This document shows, one piece after another, positions 7,315 through 15,305 of a stretch of 64,000 bases of DNA. A program made the translations under genes and the position numbers. Where the stretch lies: positions 62,001-126,000 of the forward strand of contig DJOE01000006.1 in assembly GCA_002438405.1 (NCBI GenBank), read 5' to 3'. The notes below the pieces were generated by a model. The model saw only the letters and a program-made list of their open reading frames with translations. It was not told the DNA's origin and ran no database searches. Source of the stretch: Cyanobacteria bacterium UBA6446. GTDB lineage: Bacteria; Cyanobacteriota; Vampirovibrionia; Gastranaerophilales; Gastranaerophilaceae. Position 1 is the stretch's first letter, and every line of letters begins with the position of its first letter.

Positions 7315-8598
7315 CTATTTTCCAAGTTTTGATTTTACCCAATTTTCAATAACTCTTAACGGACTTCTTGTCAAAGCCAATGCCCATGCCGGAATATTCT
7401 TTGTTACAACACTTCCTGCCCCAACATTAGCTCCCTCTTCAACAGTCACAGGAGAAACAAGAACCGTATTTGAACCAATTTTTACATTATCTTTTAAAAC
7501 AGTTTTTGTTTTTTCTTTTGTCAAAGGATTGTAATTGGCTGTAATTGTACCTGCACCAATATTTACATGTTCACCTAATTCACTATCTCCAATATATGAA
7601 AGATGTCCAACATTTGTGTTTGAAGAAATCTTAGACTTTTTAACTTCTACAAAATTTCCGATTTTCACATTATCACAAACTTCAACCCCACCTCTCAAAT
7701 GAGCGCAAGGTCCGATTTTACAACTTTTACCAATTTTATTTGCTCCCTCAATATACGTAAATGGATAAATAATTGTATCTTGACCAATTTCCGTATCTTC
7801 ACTAATCCAAGTAGAATCAGGATCAACAATTGTAACTCCATTTGTCATATACTTTTCCAAGTTTCTTTTGTTCATCATTTTAGAAGCTTGAGCAAGATTT
7901 AATCTAGAATTAATACCATAAATTTGGTCACTATCTTCTAAAACATAAGCATTTACACTTAAATTTTTCTCTTTACCCCAAGCGATAATATCTGTTAAAT
8001 AATATTCCCCTTGAGCATTATTACTCTTCAATTGAGAAAAGGCGTCTTTAATTTTACCCCAATTTAAGCAATAAATTCCTGCATTAACTTCTTTAACAGC
8101 TTTTTGTTCAGCATTTGCATCTTTTTCTTCTACAATACATTTTAAAGAATTGTCGTCTTCTCGAATAATTCGGCCATATCCTGTTGGATTTTCAAACATT
8201 GTACTCATTACAGTGATATCAGAATTATTTGTTTTGTGAAAATCAACAAAACTTTTCAATGTTTCTTCTGTAATCAATGGAGTATCACCGCATAAAATTA
8301 AAACCCTTCCATCATAATCTTTTAACATAGGACAAACCATAGAAACAGCATGACCTGTTCCCAGTTGAGGAGATTGAAGAGTTGTTTTTGCATTTGTATA
8401 ATTTTCTTTTACAAATTTTTCAACTTCTTCAGCATGATGTCCGACAATAACAAATTCTTCACTTGCAAAATTTTTCACACTATCTAAAACATAACCCAAC
8501 AAAGTTTTACCCATAATTTGGTGCAAAACTTTTGGAGTTGTAATAGATTTCATTCTAGTTCCTTTTCCCGCAGCTAAAATAACCGCCTTTATATCCAT
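7315..8598 (-). CDS. glmU: Bifunctional GlmU: GlcN-1-P acetyltransferase / GlcNAc-1-P uridylyltransferase
   Basis: GlmU makes UDP-GlcNAc for peptidoglycan and lipopolysaccharide. The N-terminal uridylyltransferase domain (about 1-230) has LAAGKGTRM near residue 10 and the metal Asp in GDTPL (Asp105). The C-terminal left-handed beta-helix (about 255-427) has the hexapeptide repeats, GNFVEVKKSK at 314-323 and the acetyltransferase base His332 in GHLSYIGD. At 427 residues it is a little shorter than the usual 450-460 because the C-terminal tail is reduced. A good AGGAGAG ribosome-binding site precedes the ATG. It is last in a minus-strand operon with the hydrolase, LdpA-like protein and phosphopantetheinyl transferase. 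Confidence 0.95.
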   Translation of the reverse strand: MDIKAVILAAGKGTRMKSITTPKVLHQIMGKTLLGYVLDSVKNFASEEFVIVGHHAEEVEKFVKENYTNAKTTLQSPQLGTGHAVSMVCPMLKDYDGRVLILCGDTPLITEETLKSFVDFHKTNNSDITVMSTMFENPTGYGRIIREDDNSLKCIVEEKDANAEQKAVKEVNAGIYCLNWGKIKDAFSQLKSNNAQGEYYLTDIIAWGKEKNLSVNAYVLEDSDQIYGINSRLNLAQASKMMNKRNLEKYMTNGVTIVDPDSTWISEDTEIGQDTIIYPFTYIEGANKIGKSCKIGPCAHLRGGVEVCDNVKIGNFVEVKKSKISSNTNVGHLSYIGDSELGEHVNIGAGTITANYNPLTKEKTKTVLKDNVKIGSNTVLVSPVTVEEGANVGAGSVVTKNIPAWALALTRSPLRVIENWVKSKLGK

Positions 8599-8639
8599 TT
8601 TTCTCTCCTTTTTAAATAAATCTCTCTATTTATAATATA

Positions 8640-9197
8640 TTATAATAAGCTATTTTTCAAACCTAGATTATTCAAAACTAACTTTGTTGGTACAAAACTA
8701 GATGCAATTGACCTATTACAAACACAAGTTAGCATATAATTATCCTCAAATTTTGAAGTACAAATTGACTTAATATCTTCCCCGAGTTTAATTTTAGCTT
8801 CTTCTTTTGTCCAAAATTTGTAAAATTGTTCTTTTGTAGGATTTTCAATATCTTCATCATATCGTGCAAGTAAAGATTTATAATCTCGCTCTTTCATATA
8901 CTCAATATCTACACCAACATTAGATGTTTCAAATGCAGCAAGAACAATATCATTTGAATGAGTTATACTGAAAAATATTTTCCCTTTAGCAAAATAAGGT
9001 TTTTTATTTTTAATAATTATTGTTGTATCTTCCATGTTAAAAAAATTTTTTCCAATAAATTTAACCAAAAACAATCCCATAAGATGCTCATACTTTTTGT
9101 CGTCCATTAAAAATTTACGCCCATCATCTAATGCATCTAACTTTTTCAAATCGATATTTGGCAGAAACTCACTTTTTTTTAAATAAAAAATTTCCAT
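8640..9197 (-). CDS. Sfp-type 4'-phosphopantetheinyl transferase
   Basis: This enzyme moves phosphopantetheine from coenzyme A to a conserved Ser of carrier proteins. The family core is clear: FSITH with His80, GVDIE with the Mg ligands Asp97 and Glu99, and FWTKEEAKIK at about 128-137. At 185 residues it is shorter than Sfp (about 220), with a reduced N-terminal half. It starts 14 bases after the LdpA-like gene and is 41 bases before glmU. In the window its obvious substrates are the two acyl carrier proteins of the aryl-polyene locus at 50.7-51.3 kb; it may also serve the primary fatty-acid carrier protein. That pairing is inference. Confidence 0.85.
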   Translation of the reverse strand: MEIFYLKKSEFLPNIDLKKLDALDDGRKFLMDDKKYEHLMGLFLVKFIGKNFFNMEDTTIIIKNKKPYFAKGKIFFSITHSNDIVLAAFETSNVGVDIEYMKERDYKSLLARYDEDIENPTKEQFYKFWTKEEAKIKLGEDIKSICTSKFEDNYMLTCVCNRSIASSFVPTKLVLNNLGLKNSLL

Positions 9198-9211
9198 ATA
9201 AGAACCCCATT

Positions 9212-10156
9212 TTATAAAATTACAGAATCAATAAGTGGTTTTGCCATTTCCAATGCAGAATTTAAGACAGTAGGATTTGTCCAAAAATCCGGTCTTTTGA
9301 CATATCTTCGAACAATTTTTCTTGCATAGGAACCGACCGCAACACCATGATAAGAAATATCACACATTTTTGCAAGTTCAGTCGTTTTTGCATTTGTACC
9401 ACCAGATAAAATTAAATATACAGGGAATTTTGCATTTTGAACAATTTCACCAGTTGCAACCGCTTGAAGAGTTGATTTGTAATTGTCATCTCCTCCGCTC
9501 ATTGGAAAACCGTCAGCTTGGACAATAGTTGAATATGGTTCTCTATTTGCAATCATTTTCTCAATTCGATTAACCATAGCTTCATCGCTTAATTGACCAC
9601 GACTTGTACAAATACTCAACAAACCTTCAAAATTATCATTAATATATTTCCATTTTGAGAAAACTTCTTCCTCATTTAAGCCTATTGCATGTAATTCAAT
9701 ACAATCAATTCCAGTTTCAACAATTTTGGGTAAAACTTCATTCAAATTCTTTTCTTCTGAAATATATGATATTGCAGCCCTTGAACATACTCGCCAACAT
9801 CTTCCACAACCAATACATTTTTCTTTTTTTACTTTAGCATAGTGAATCGCACCCTCTGGACAAATTTCTTCGCAAGCTCCACAATTGACACATCTATCAT
9901 AATCAATAACCGCTTTTTTTACATGTGGATCATTTTTTATACCAACACTCACGCATAAATAAGCATCATAGACTTTTGCCATATCCAAAGCTTCTTTTGC
10001 AGCCAAGATAACATCACCATTTGCAGACAAATCAAAAAAACGACAACCTGCAACTGCATACAAATATACTAAACGTTTAATTTCTTCAATATCTTCATTA
10101 CCCGCACCACAAACCAACTTAAAACAGTGCTTTGTATCCAACAATTCTTTTAACAT
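9212..10156 (-). CDS. LdpA-like double [4Fe-4S] protein
   Basis: The 314-residue protein has a dicluster ferredoxin domain: Cys89, 92, 95, 99 (CVNCGACEEIC) and Cys114, 117, 120, 124 (CIGCGRCWRVC). An alpha/beta barrel-like N-terminal part reads the AVAGCRFFDLSANGDVILAAK pattern, and a long C-terminal domain follows (IELHAIG, ADGFPMSGGDDNY). This domain order and the motifs match LdpA, the iron-sulphur protein that feeds redox state into the cyanobacterial circadian clock. No kai genes or photosynthesis genes are in this window, so a general redox role is more likely here. It overlaps the upstream hydrolase gene by one base (TAATG), implying translational coupling. Assignment to LdpA rests on remembered family features. 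Confidence 0.72.
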   Translation of the reverse strand: MLKELLDTKHCFKLVCGAGNEDIEEIKRLVYLYAVAGCRFFDLSANGDVILAAKEALDMAKVYDAYLCVSVGIKNDPHVKKAVIDYDRCVNCGACEEICPEGAIHYAKVKKEKCIGCGRCWRVCSRAAISYISEEKNLNEVLPKIVETGIDCIELHAIGLNEEEVFSKWKYINDNFEGLLSICTSRGQLSDEAMVNRIEKMIANREPYSTIVQADGFPMSGGDDNYKSTLQAVATGEIVQNAKFPVYLILSGGTNAKTTELAKMCDISYHGVAVGSYARKIVRRYVKRPDFWTNPTVLNSALEMAKPLIDSVIL

Positions 10157-11352
10157 TATTTCACCATATAGTTATAAATAATTTCAGAAGCATGAACGAT
10201 ATAATCCTTGCCTGCAATAGCATTATGCGGACGGTTAGCAAGAATTACAACAATATATTTTTTCCCATTTGGAGCAATTACAATACCCGCATCGCCCAAC
10301 ATTGAACCAATATCACCTGTTTTATGCAAGAATACCGCATCTGGAGAAATTCCGGCTTGAATTAATCTATTGTTATGAACATGTCCCATATAATCCAACA
10401 TCTTTGTTCTTGATGCTTCAGTTAAAAATTTGTCATTTTCATCAATATTATATAGCATATCAGCCATTTCTCTAGCAGTTGTATGATTTGTTCCTGCATA
10501 ATCAGGAAGCCAAGTTTGAACCTCCGTATTTTTCAAACCCCAATCTCTGATTGATTGGTTTACATCAGTCATTGAACCAACTTTTGCCATTAACATATTT
10601 GTTGCAGAGTTGTCTGATTCAGTAATCATACGTCTTGCAAGTTCATCAATCGTATATTCAGAATCTCTTGCCTTGAATTGTAAACTTCCAGAACCCTCAG
10701 TTCTATAATATTCAGTCAAAGGAATTTTATCTTCCAAAGAAATTTGACCGGCTTCAATTGACTTAAATACATCAATCAAAACAGGAATTTTAATAATACT
10801 AGCCGTTGAATAAATTTTAGAAGCATTTATATCAACATAGTTCTGAGTTTCATAATCCCAAACATAAACAGATGGTTCAACTGTAGGATATAATTTTGCT
10901 AAATCCTGTAACTCACTTTGCAAAACAGGCATATTTACATTTTCTTTTAATGGCACCATTTGAGCATTTTTATTTTCTGCCATTCTAAAAGATCTATCCC
11001 CCATAAACCAAGCATTTGATAAATAATTTTGTGTTGGGAAACTTAAACTCTTTAAATCTGTTTTAATATTTTTGTATGGAGTTGGAACAAACATTGCTTT
11101 TGTAATATTGTTAAATGAAAAAGGCATTACATAAAGCAACATAAATAATAAAATTGAACAAGAAACTACAAATTGGAATAAGTTTTTCTTTTTTGAAGTC
11201 GCCTTTCTTTTTGGGGTATTTTCTTCTTGCAAACTTCTATAACAAACTCTTTGTCTTCCTGACGATGAGCCATAATAAATTTCTCTAGAATATTGGAAAG
11301 ATGCGTGATATTCCGGATAATTGGCATCATACGATCTTGCTAATTTCGGCAT
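10156..11352 (-). CDS. Membrane-anchored class A beta-lactamase-fold serine hydrolase
   Basis: The 398-residue protein has a cytoplasmic basic tail of about 55 residues, one membrane segment at about 57-80 and a periplasmic beta-lactamase-type domain. The three active-site motifs are visible: S185-I-I-K188, SDN at 246-248 and KTG at 344-346. The omega-loop Glu that activates water in class A beta-lactamases is not evident; the region reads WLPDYAGTNHTTAREM. Without it the enzyme may act as a D,D-peptidase or be a poor beta-lactamase. It heads the operon with the LdpA-like protein, phosphopantetheinyl transferase and glmU, which fits an envelope role. Antibiotic hydrolysis cannot be claimed from sequence. 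Confidence 0.8.
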   Translation of the reverse strand: MPKLARSYDANYPEYHASFQYSREIYYGSSSGRQRVCYRSLQEENTPKRKATSKKKNLFQFVVSCSILLFMLLYVMPFSFNNITKAMFVPTPYKNIKTDLKSLSFPTQNYLSNAWFMGDRSFRMAENKNAQMVPLKENVNMPVLQSELQDLAKLYPTVEPSVYVWDYETQNYVDINASKIYSTASIIKIPVLIDVFKSIEAGQISLEDKIPLTEYYRTEGSGSLQFKARDSEYTIDELARRMITESDNSATNMLMAKVGSMTDVNQSIRDWGLKNTEVQTWLPDYAGTNHTTAREMADMLYNIDENDKFLTEASRTKMLDYMGHVHNNRLIQAGISPDAVFLHKTGDIGSMLGDAGIVIAPNGKKYIVVILANRPHNAIAGKDYIVHASEIIYNYMVK

Positions 11353-11453
11353 TATGGATTAGTTCCTCCCCATTATTAATATTATTTTACCTGAACTCAA
11401 AATTTCAGGCAAGTTCTTAACACTTGGTTTTTACAAAAATTATATCTGAATTA

Positions 11454-11481
11454 AAAAGACCCCTAATTAAAGAGGTCTTTT
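11454..11481 (-). terminator. Terminator after the 11.5 kb gene
   Basis: AAAAGACC pairs with GGTCTTTT, with T-rich flank on the minus strand. It ends transcription of the gene at 11527-12492 before the hydrolase operon begins at 11352. Confidence 0.7.
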
Positions 11482-11526
11482 CTCAATATATACTCGGTTT
11501 AGATAATTATTGCCCTTAAAAAATAA

Positions 11527-12492
11527 TTATTTGCCTTCAATATTATCCATAGCTTCAATGTATTTCAATTTTAAATCTTTATCATTGATTGCGTCAACTT
11601 TGAAATCTACATAATGATCATCTGTTGGATATTGACCAATTAAATTTCTCAAAAGAACAGTATTTGCTCCTAGATAACCTTTTGAAGCTGATCCTCTTTC
11701 AACATATTCAGATGTACCATTACGTCTTGCAACATTTAAAGTATCTCCATTTGTTTGAATGAATGCTCTTGATTTAAGTTTGCAATCATAAATTGATGCA
11801 TTCTTTTCATCTGTTTCGTTTTCATATTCTTCAACAAACAAACCTTTTGGATTGTGAATAGTTCTTCCATCTTTCATTGTAATTGTAAATGAACCTGATG
11901 GAACTCTGAAAATTCTTTTACCATAAGATTCGTGATTACCTTTGTAATCTTTAATTTCAGTATCGTAAACCAAAATATTTCTTGAAGATTCAAGAATATT
12001 CATATCTCCAATTTCTTTTGTATTATATTCCCATTCTCGAGTTCCCTCATAGTGAATAATATTTCTTTTTGCTGTTGAATCATTTTTATCCCCATCAGCA
12101 CCATCAATATCCCAATTTTGCATATTGTTAAATAATGAATCTAAAGGAATTGGTTTTTGATATTTGTAATACCATTTGATAATTGTATCTCCAGGGTGTC
12201 TGTAACCTGTTGTATCAATAATTGAAGCATTTGCATCGGCATTTGCTCCTGCATTTACATCAACTTTTGCTTCTGCAAAAGCTTCTTTATCACAACTTGT
12301 AACCATACCACCTGCAACAGGTAAGAAACACAAAGCAACAACTGCATTTCTCATTGCGTTTGAATTTCTTCTATTATCTTCACGAGCAGTGAAATTTACT
12401 GAATTACTCTCTATTGGAGTAGATTGTTTTTGCAGGTTATTTATTTTATTTGGGGTAGAAAATTGAAAACCTGTAATTGCGTTAACTTGCAT
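11527..12492 (-). CDS. Lineage-specific exported protein with displaced lipobox
   Basis: I start it at ATG 12492 because AGGAGG lies just upstream; this gives 321 residues, shorter than the maximal frame. The first 45 residues are polar (MQVNAITGFQFSTPNKIN, then VNFTARED), followed by a basic-hydrophobic segment AMRNAVVALCFLPVAGGMVTSC. That segment ends in a lipobox-like VTSC, but far from the N-terminus. The rest (DKEAFAEAKVDVNAGANAD onward) is acidic and soluble, with a TTGYRHPGDTIIKWYYKYQKP stretch and a beta-rich C-terminal half. It could be a lipoprotein with an extended leader or a single-pass membrane protein. No family is recognised. A TTGCTA/TAGCAA inverted repeat at 12546-12563 lies in its upstream region. 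Confidence 0.65.
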   Translation of the reverse strand: MQVNAITGFQFSTPNKINNLQKQSTPIESNSVNFTAREDNRRNSNAMRNAVVALCFLPVAGGMVTSCDKEAFAEAKVDVNAGANADANASIIDTTGYRHPGDTIIKWYYKYQKPIPLDSLFNNMQNWDIDGADGDKNDSTAKRNIIHYEGTREWEYNTKEIGDMNILESSRNILVYDTEIKDYKGNHESYGKRIFRVPSGSFTITMKDGRTIHNPKGLFVEEYENETDEKNASIYDCKLKSRAFIQTNGDTLNVARRNGTSEYVERGSASKGYLGANTVLLRNLIGQYPTDDHYVDFKVDAINDKDLKLKYIEAMDNIEGK

Positions 12493-12641
12493 AAATTGCC
12501 TCCTATTTATAAATCTGGTTATTTTAAATCTGAACATAAATTATCTTGCTAGAAAGTTAGCAAAATTATTCACAACAAAATTAAAACACAGACTACGAGT
12601 GAATTCAAGGCATAAAAGCAATTTTACAAATCTTAATATGA

Positions 12642-13661
12642 TTACTGTTGAGCTAATTTTTCACGAACAAGTTTTTCAACTTCAGCTAAAATTTCTGGAT
12701 TTTGTTCCAAAAATTCTTTAGCTTTTTCTCTACCTTGTCCTAATTTTTCTTCATTATAGCTAAACCATGCTCCAGCTTTTTTAACGATATCCAAATTAAC
12801 TGCAACATCTAAGATATTACCTATCTTTGAAATACCTTTACCAAAAATAATATCAAATTCAGCCGTTCTGAATGGAGGAGCAACTTTGTTTTTCAAAACT
12901 CTAACTCTTACGTGGTTACCAATTTCGCCATCGTCACCTTTAAGAGTTTCTGTACGTTTAATTTCCATACGAACAGACGCATAATATTTAAGAGCATTAC
13001 CACCGGTAGTCGTTTCCGGATTACCATACATAACACCAATTTTCATTCTTAATTGGTTGATGAAAATTACAGTTGTGTTTGTTTTACCGATAATACCTGT
13101 TAATTTTCTTAAAGCTTTGGACATCAAACGAGCTTGAAGACCCATTTGTTGATCTTCCATAGAACCCTCAATTTCGGCTTTAGGAACAAGAGCTGCAACT
13201 GAGTCAACTACAACGATATCAACCGCTCCAGAACGAACCAATTCTTCTGTGATATCAAGAGCTTGTTCACCTGTATCAGGTTGAGAGATTAAAAGGTTAT
13301 CTACATCAACGCCTAAATTTCTTGCGTATTCTGGGTCAAGAGCATGTTCTGCATCAACAAAAGCAGCAATTCCGCCTTTTTTTTGACATTCCGCAACAAT
13401 ATGTTGAGCTAAAGTTGTTTTACCGGAAGATTCGGGACCATAAATTTCAATAATACGACCTCGTGGGATTCCGCCAATACCAAGAGCAACATCTAAAGAT
13501 AATGCTCCAGTAGGGATAGCATCAACATTGACAGTGGTTTTGTCACCAAGCTTCATAATTGAACCTTTACCAAAGTCTTTTTCAATTTTTTCAATAGCTA
13601 ATTTTAAAGCTTTATTTCTTTCTTCGCTAATATTTACAGCTGGTGCTTCTTTCGCTGCCAT
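12642..13661 (-). CDS. recA: RecA recombinase
   Basis: RecA forms filaments on single-stranded DNA, drives strand exchange and triggers LexA cleavage. The 339-residue protein is full length. It has the P-loop GPESSGKTTL at 75-84, the Walker B run IVVVDSVAAL at about 149-158, the L2 loop start INQLRMKIG at 201-209 and the nearby NALKYYASVR. Its start at 13661 is 12 bases after the stop of the preceding gene, with AGAGGA as ribosome-binding site, so it is co-transcribed with that gene. I see no obvious LexA box in the leader of the two-gene unit. Confidence 0.98.
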   Translation of the reverse strand: MAAKEAPAVNISEERNKALKLAIEKIEKDFGKGSIMKLGDKTTVNVDAIPTGALSLDVALGIGGIPRGRIIEIYGPESSGKTTLAQHIVAECQKKGGIAAFVDAEHALDPEYARNLGVDVDNLLISQPDTGEQALDITEELVRSGAVDIVVVDSVAALVPKAEIEGSMEDQQMGLQARLMSKALRKLTGIIGKTNTTVIFINQLRMKIGVMYGNPETTTGGNALKYYASVRMEIKRTETLKGDDGEIGNHVRVRVLKNKVAPPFRTAEFDIIFGKGISKIGNILDVAVNLDIVKKAGAWFSYNEEKLGQGREKAKEFLEQNPEILAEVEKLVREKLAQQ

Positions 13662-13673
13662 GTCTAAATCCTC

Positions 13674-14210
13674 TTATTCCCAAACGTAAACTTCTTTTTT
13701 CTTATAAAAACCTAAGGCAACAGGTTTGTAACTATTCAATTCATTTTTCAATTGATAAACTTCTTTATTCAAGTCAACAATTTTTTGCTTTAAAGTTTCG
13801 TTATCAGTTTTACAACGAATCAATTCAACAACTACATCGTCCATACCTTCAAGCTTTTCATCAATAACCTTAGCAATCTTGTTGCTCAATTTAACTTCCA
13901 AATCTTGAAGAGTTGTTAGGATACTTCTAACAGCTGCACTATTATTTGCAACTGCAGTAGATGATGTTCCACCAGCCATAACAGGTGTTTTAGCTGTAAC
14001 CGGATTTGTAACTACACCATTAACTTGCGCTTGAATTTTTCTTAAATTTTTTACTTCATCATAAGAAAAATATGTGTGACCCATAGCATTTTTTCTAGGT
14101 CTGATAGCAGCTTTTTTACATAAATCAACAATTTCTTTGTTGTCTGCTTTTAAAATTGTTCTAACCTCTTGAGGTGTTAAAGTTCTCTCGTTTAATCTGT
14201 CTTTTATCAT
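13674..14210 (-). CDS. Putative DNA-binding protein with C-terminal coiled coil
   Basis: The 178-residue protein opens with a helix-turn-helix-like region (LTPQEVRTILKADNKEIVDLCKKAAIRPRKNAMGHTYFSYDEVKNLRKIQ, about residues 11-60). This has the MerR-type pattern of a helix pair followed by a wing with Arg and Tyr. A Thr/Ala/Val-rich linker (about 65-95) leads into a long coiled coil (about 95-165). It is the first gene of the recA unit and has an AAGGGA ribosome-binding site. The architecture suggests a dimeric DNA-binding or nucleoid-associated protein; involvement in recA control or recombination is only suggested by linkage. Confidence 0.65.
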   Translation of the reverse strand: MIKDRLNERTLTPQEVRTILKADNKEIVDLCKKAAIRPRKNAMGHTYFSYDEVKNLRKIQAQVNGVVTNPVTAKTPVMAGGTSSTAVANNSAAVRSILTTLQDLEVKLSNKIAKVIDEKLEGMDDVVVELIRCKTDNETLKQKIVDLNKEVYQLKNELNSYKPVALGFYKKKEVYVWE

Positions 14211-14387
14211 TTATATCTATCCCTTAAAAAAACATTCCCACCACTATATTATTACATTATTAAATTTGTGGCAAATTATTTTCATGCATTCATGAAGAAA
14301 TGTAAAGAGAAGAAATATAAAACTAAAAAGAATAAACATCTTTCCCTTGTTAATTTTTTTAATTTTCACTAAAACACCACAATTATT

Positions 14388-14406
14388 CATGCTAAAATAT
14401 GAGCAA
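14388..14406 (+). promoter_or_regulatory. thiE promoter, shared 18-nt element
   Basis: CATGCTAAAAT at 14388-14398 is an extended -10. Bases 14389-14406 are identical to 5740-5757 before deoB. The ATG follows 12 bases after the shared block. Confidence 0.6.
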
Positions 14407-14418
14407 AGAGGGATATTT

Positions 14419-15069
14419 ATGTGGGACAAGTTGAAAGAACAGTTTAATATACTTAAACTTGAAAAAAGAAAGTTATATCTAATCACAAATTCTGACAAGT
14501 TTAACTCTAAAGATGATTTTCTTGATGCAATTGCATCTGCTCTTCAAGGAGGAGTGGAAATTGTTCAGTTCCGTGAAAAAAATTTCCCTGATAATGTAAA
14601 AATTGAACTTGGGAGAAAAATTCGTGCATTATGTGATGAGTTTGGTGCAACTTTTATCGTAAATGATAGACCAGATATTGCTTTAATCGTTGAAGCAGAT
14701 GGAGTTCATCTCGGGCAAGATGATATTAGTATAATTGATGCCCGTAAAGTTTTAGGAGAAAATGCAATAATAGGAAAAACTTGTTCAAATCCGGACGAAA
14801 TTATCGAAGCAATCAATGACGGTGCTGATTATATAAATTTGGGTCCTTATAAAATAAATCAAAAATCTACTTTTTCCATAGAAACAGAAGCTATTATGTG
14901 GGCAAATGAAAACATAAATACTCCAATATTTATTTCTGGCGAAATTACTCCGAACAATTTACCTAAACTCATTGATTTAGGAGTAAAAAAGATTGCAATA
15001 TCTGAACCATTATTATATTCAAAAATACCGGAAGAAACCGCTCGTGAAATTCTAAGGTTTTTACCTTAA
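14419..15069 (+). CDS. thiE: Divergent thiamine-phosphate synthase (ThiE/TenI family)
   Basis: ThiE condenses hydroxymethylpyrimidine diphosphate with thiazole phosphate to thiamine phosphate. The 216-residue TIM-barrel protein keeps the pyrimidine-pocket motifs VQFREKN, VNDRPDIAL and DGVHLGQDD. The later motifs deviate: IIGKTCSN replaces the usual IGxSxH-type loop, and GPYKINQKST replaces the GPxFxTxTK loop that binds thiazole phosphate. It may be a divergent ThiE or a TenI-like relative. The start is ATG 14419 (AGAGGGA upstream), downstream of a promoter identical in part to that of deoB. No TPP riboswitch is visible and no other thiamine genes are adjacent. Confidence 0.8.
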   Translation: MWDKLKEQFNILKLEKRKLYLITNSDKFNSKDDFLDAIASALQGGVEIVQFREKNFPDNVKIELGRKIRALCDEFGATFIVNDRPDIALIVEADGVHLGQDDISIIDARKVLGENAIIGKTCSNPDEIIEAINDGADYINLGPYKINQKSTFSIETEAIMWANENINTPIFISGEITPNNLPKLIDLGVKKIAISEPLLYSKIPEETAREILRFLP

Positions 15070-15091
15070 TAAAAATATTTGCACTAAAAAA

Positions 15092-15113
15092 CCGGTCATA
15101 TAGACCGGATTTT
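15092..15113 (+). terminator. Terminator after thiE
   Basis: CCGGTC at 15092-15097 pairs with GACCGG at 15103-15108, followed by ATTTTAATTTT. Confidence 0.8.
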
Positions 15114-15146
15114 AATTTTGTTTGTTAATTGAGACTAGATTAAAAA

Positions 15147-15305
15147 TTACATAAGCCCTAATACTTTTTTGTACCAAGAAAATGATTCTAATTCTGTACC
15201 ATTGAAAGTTGTTTTTGCACATTGATTTTTCAAATAAGTTTCAAATTCATCTGAATATTTAGGTTTTACTTTTTTAACCTCTTTGTCTGATACAACTGTT
15301 GCCAT
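15147..15305 (-). CDS. 52-residue conserved-looking small protein
   Basis: The frame runs from ATG 15305, behind an AAAGGAG ribosome-binding site, to TAA at 15147. The product starts MATVVSDKEVKKVKPKYSDE and ends FSWYKKVLGLM. It is soluble, highly charged at the N-terminus and has one Cys (Cys30). The strong ribosome-binding site and start spacing argue that it is translated. A -10-like TATAAT lies on the minus strand at 15359-15354, next to a small ACCAC/GTGGT dyad (15359-15363 and 15371-15375) that could be an operator. No family is recognised. Confidence 0.6.
   Translation of the reverse strand: MATVVSDKEVKKVKPKYSDEFETYLKNQCAKTTFNGTELESFSWYKKVLGLM

Noticed and set aside
14211..14418. TPP riboswitch before thiE, and an 84-codon minus-strand frame at 14244-14498
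   Set aside because: No TPP-box motifs; the minus frame covers the thiE start and promoter and has no ribosome-binding site.
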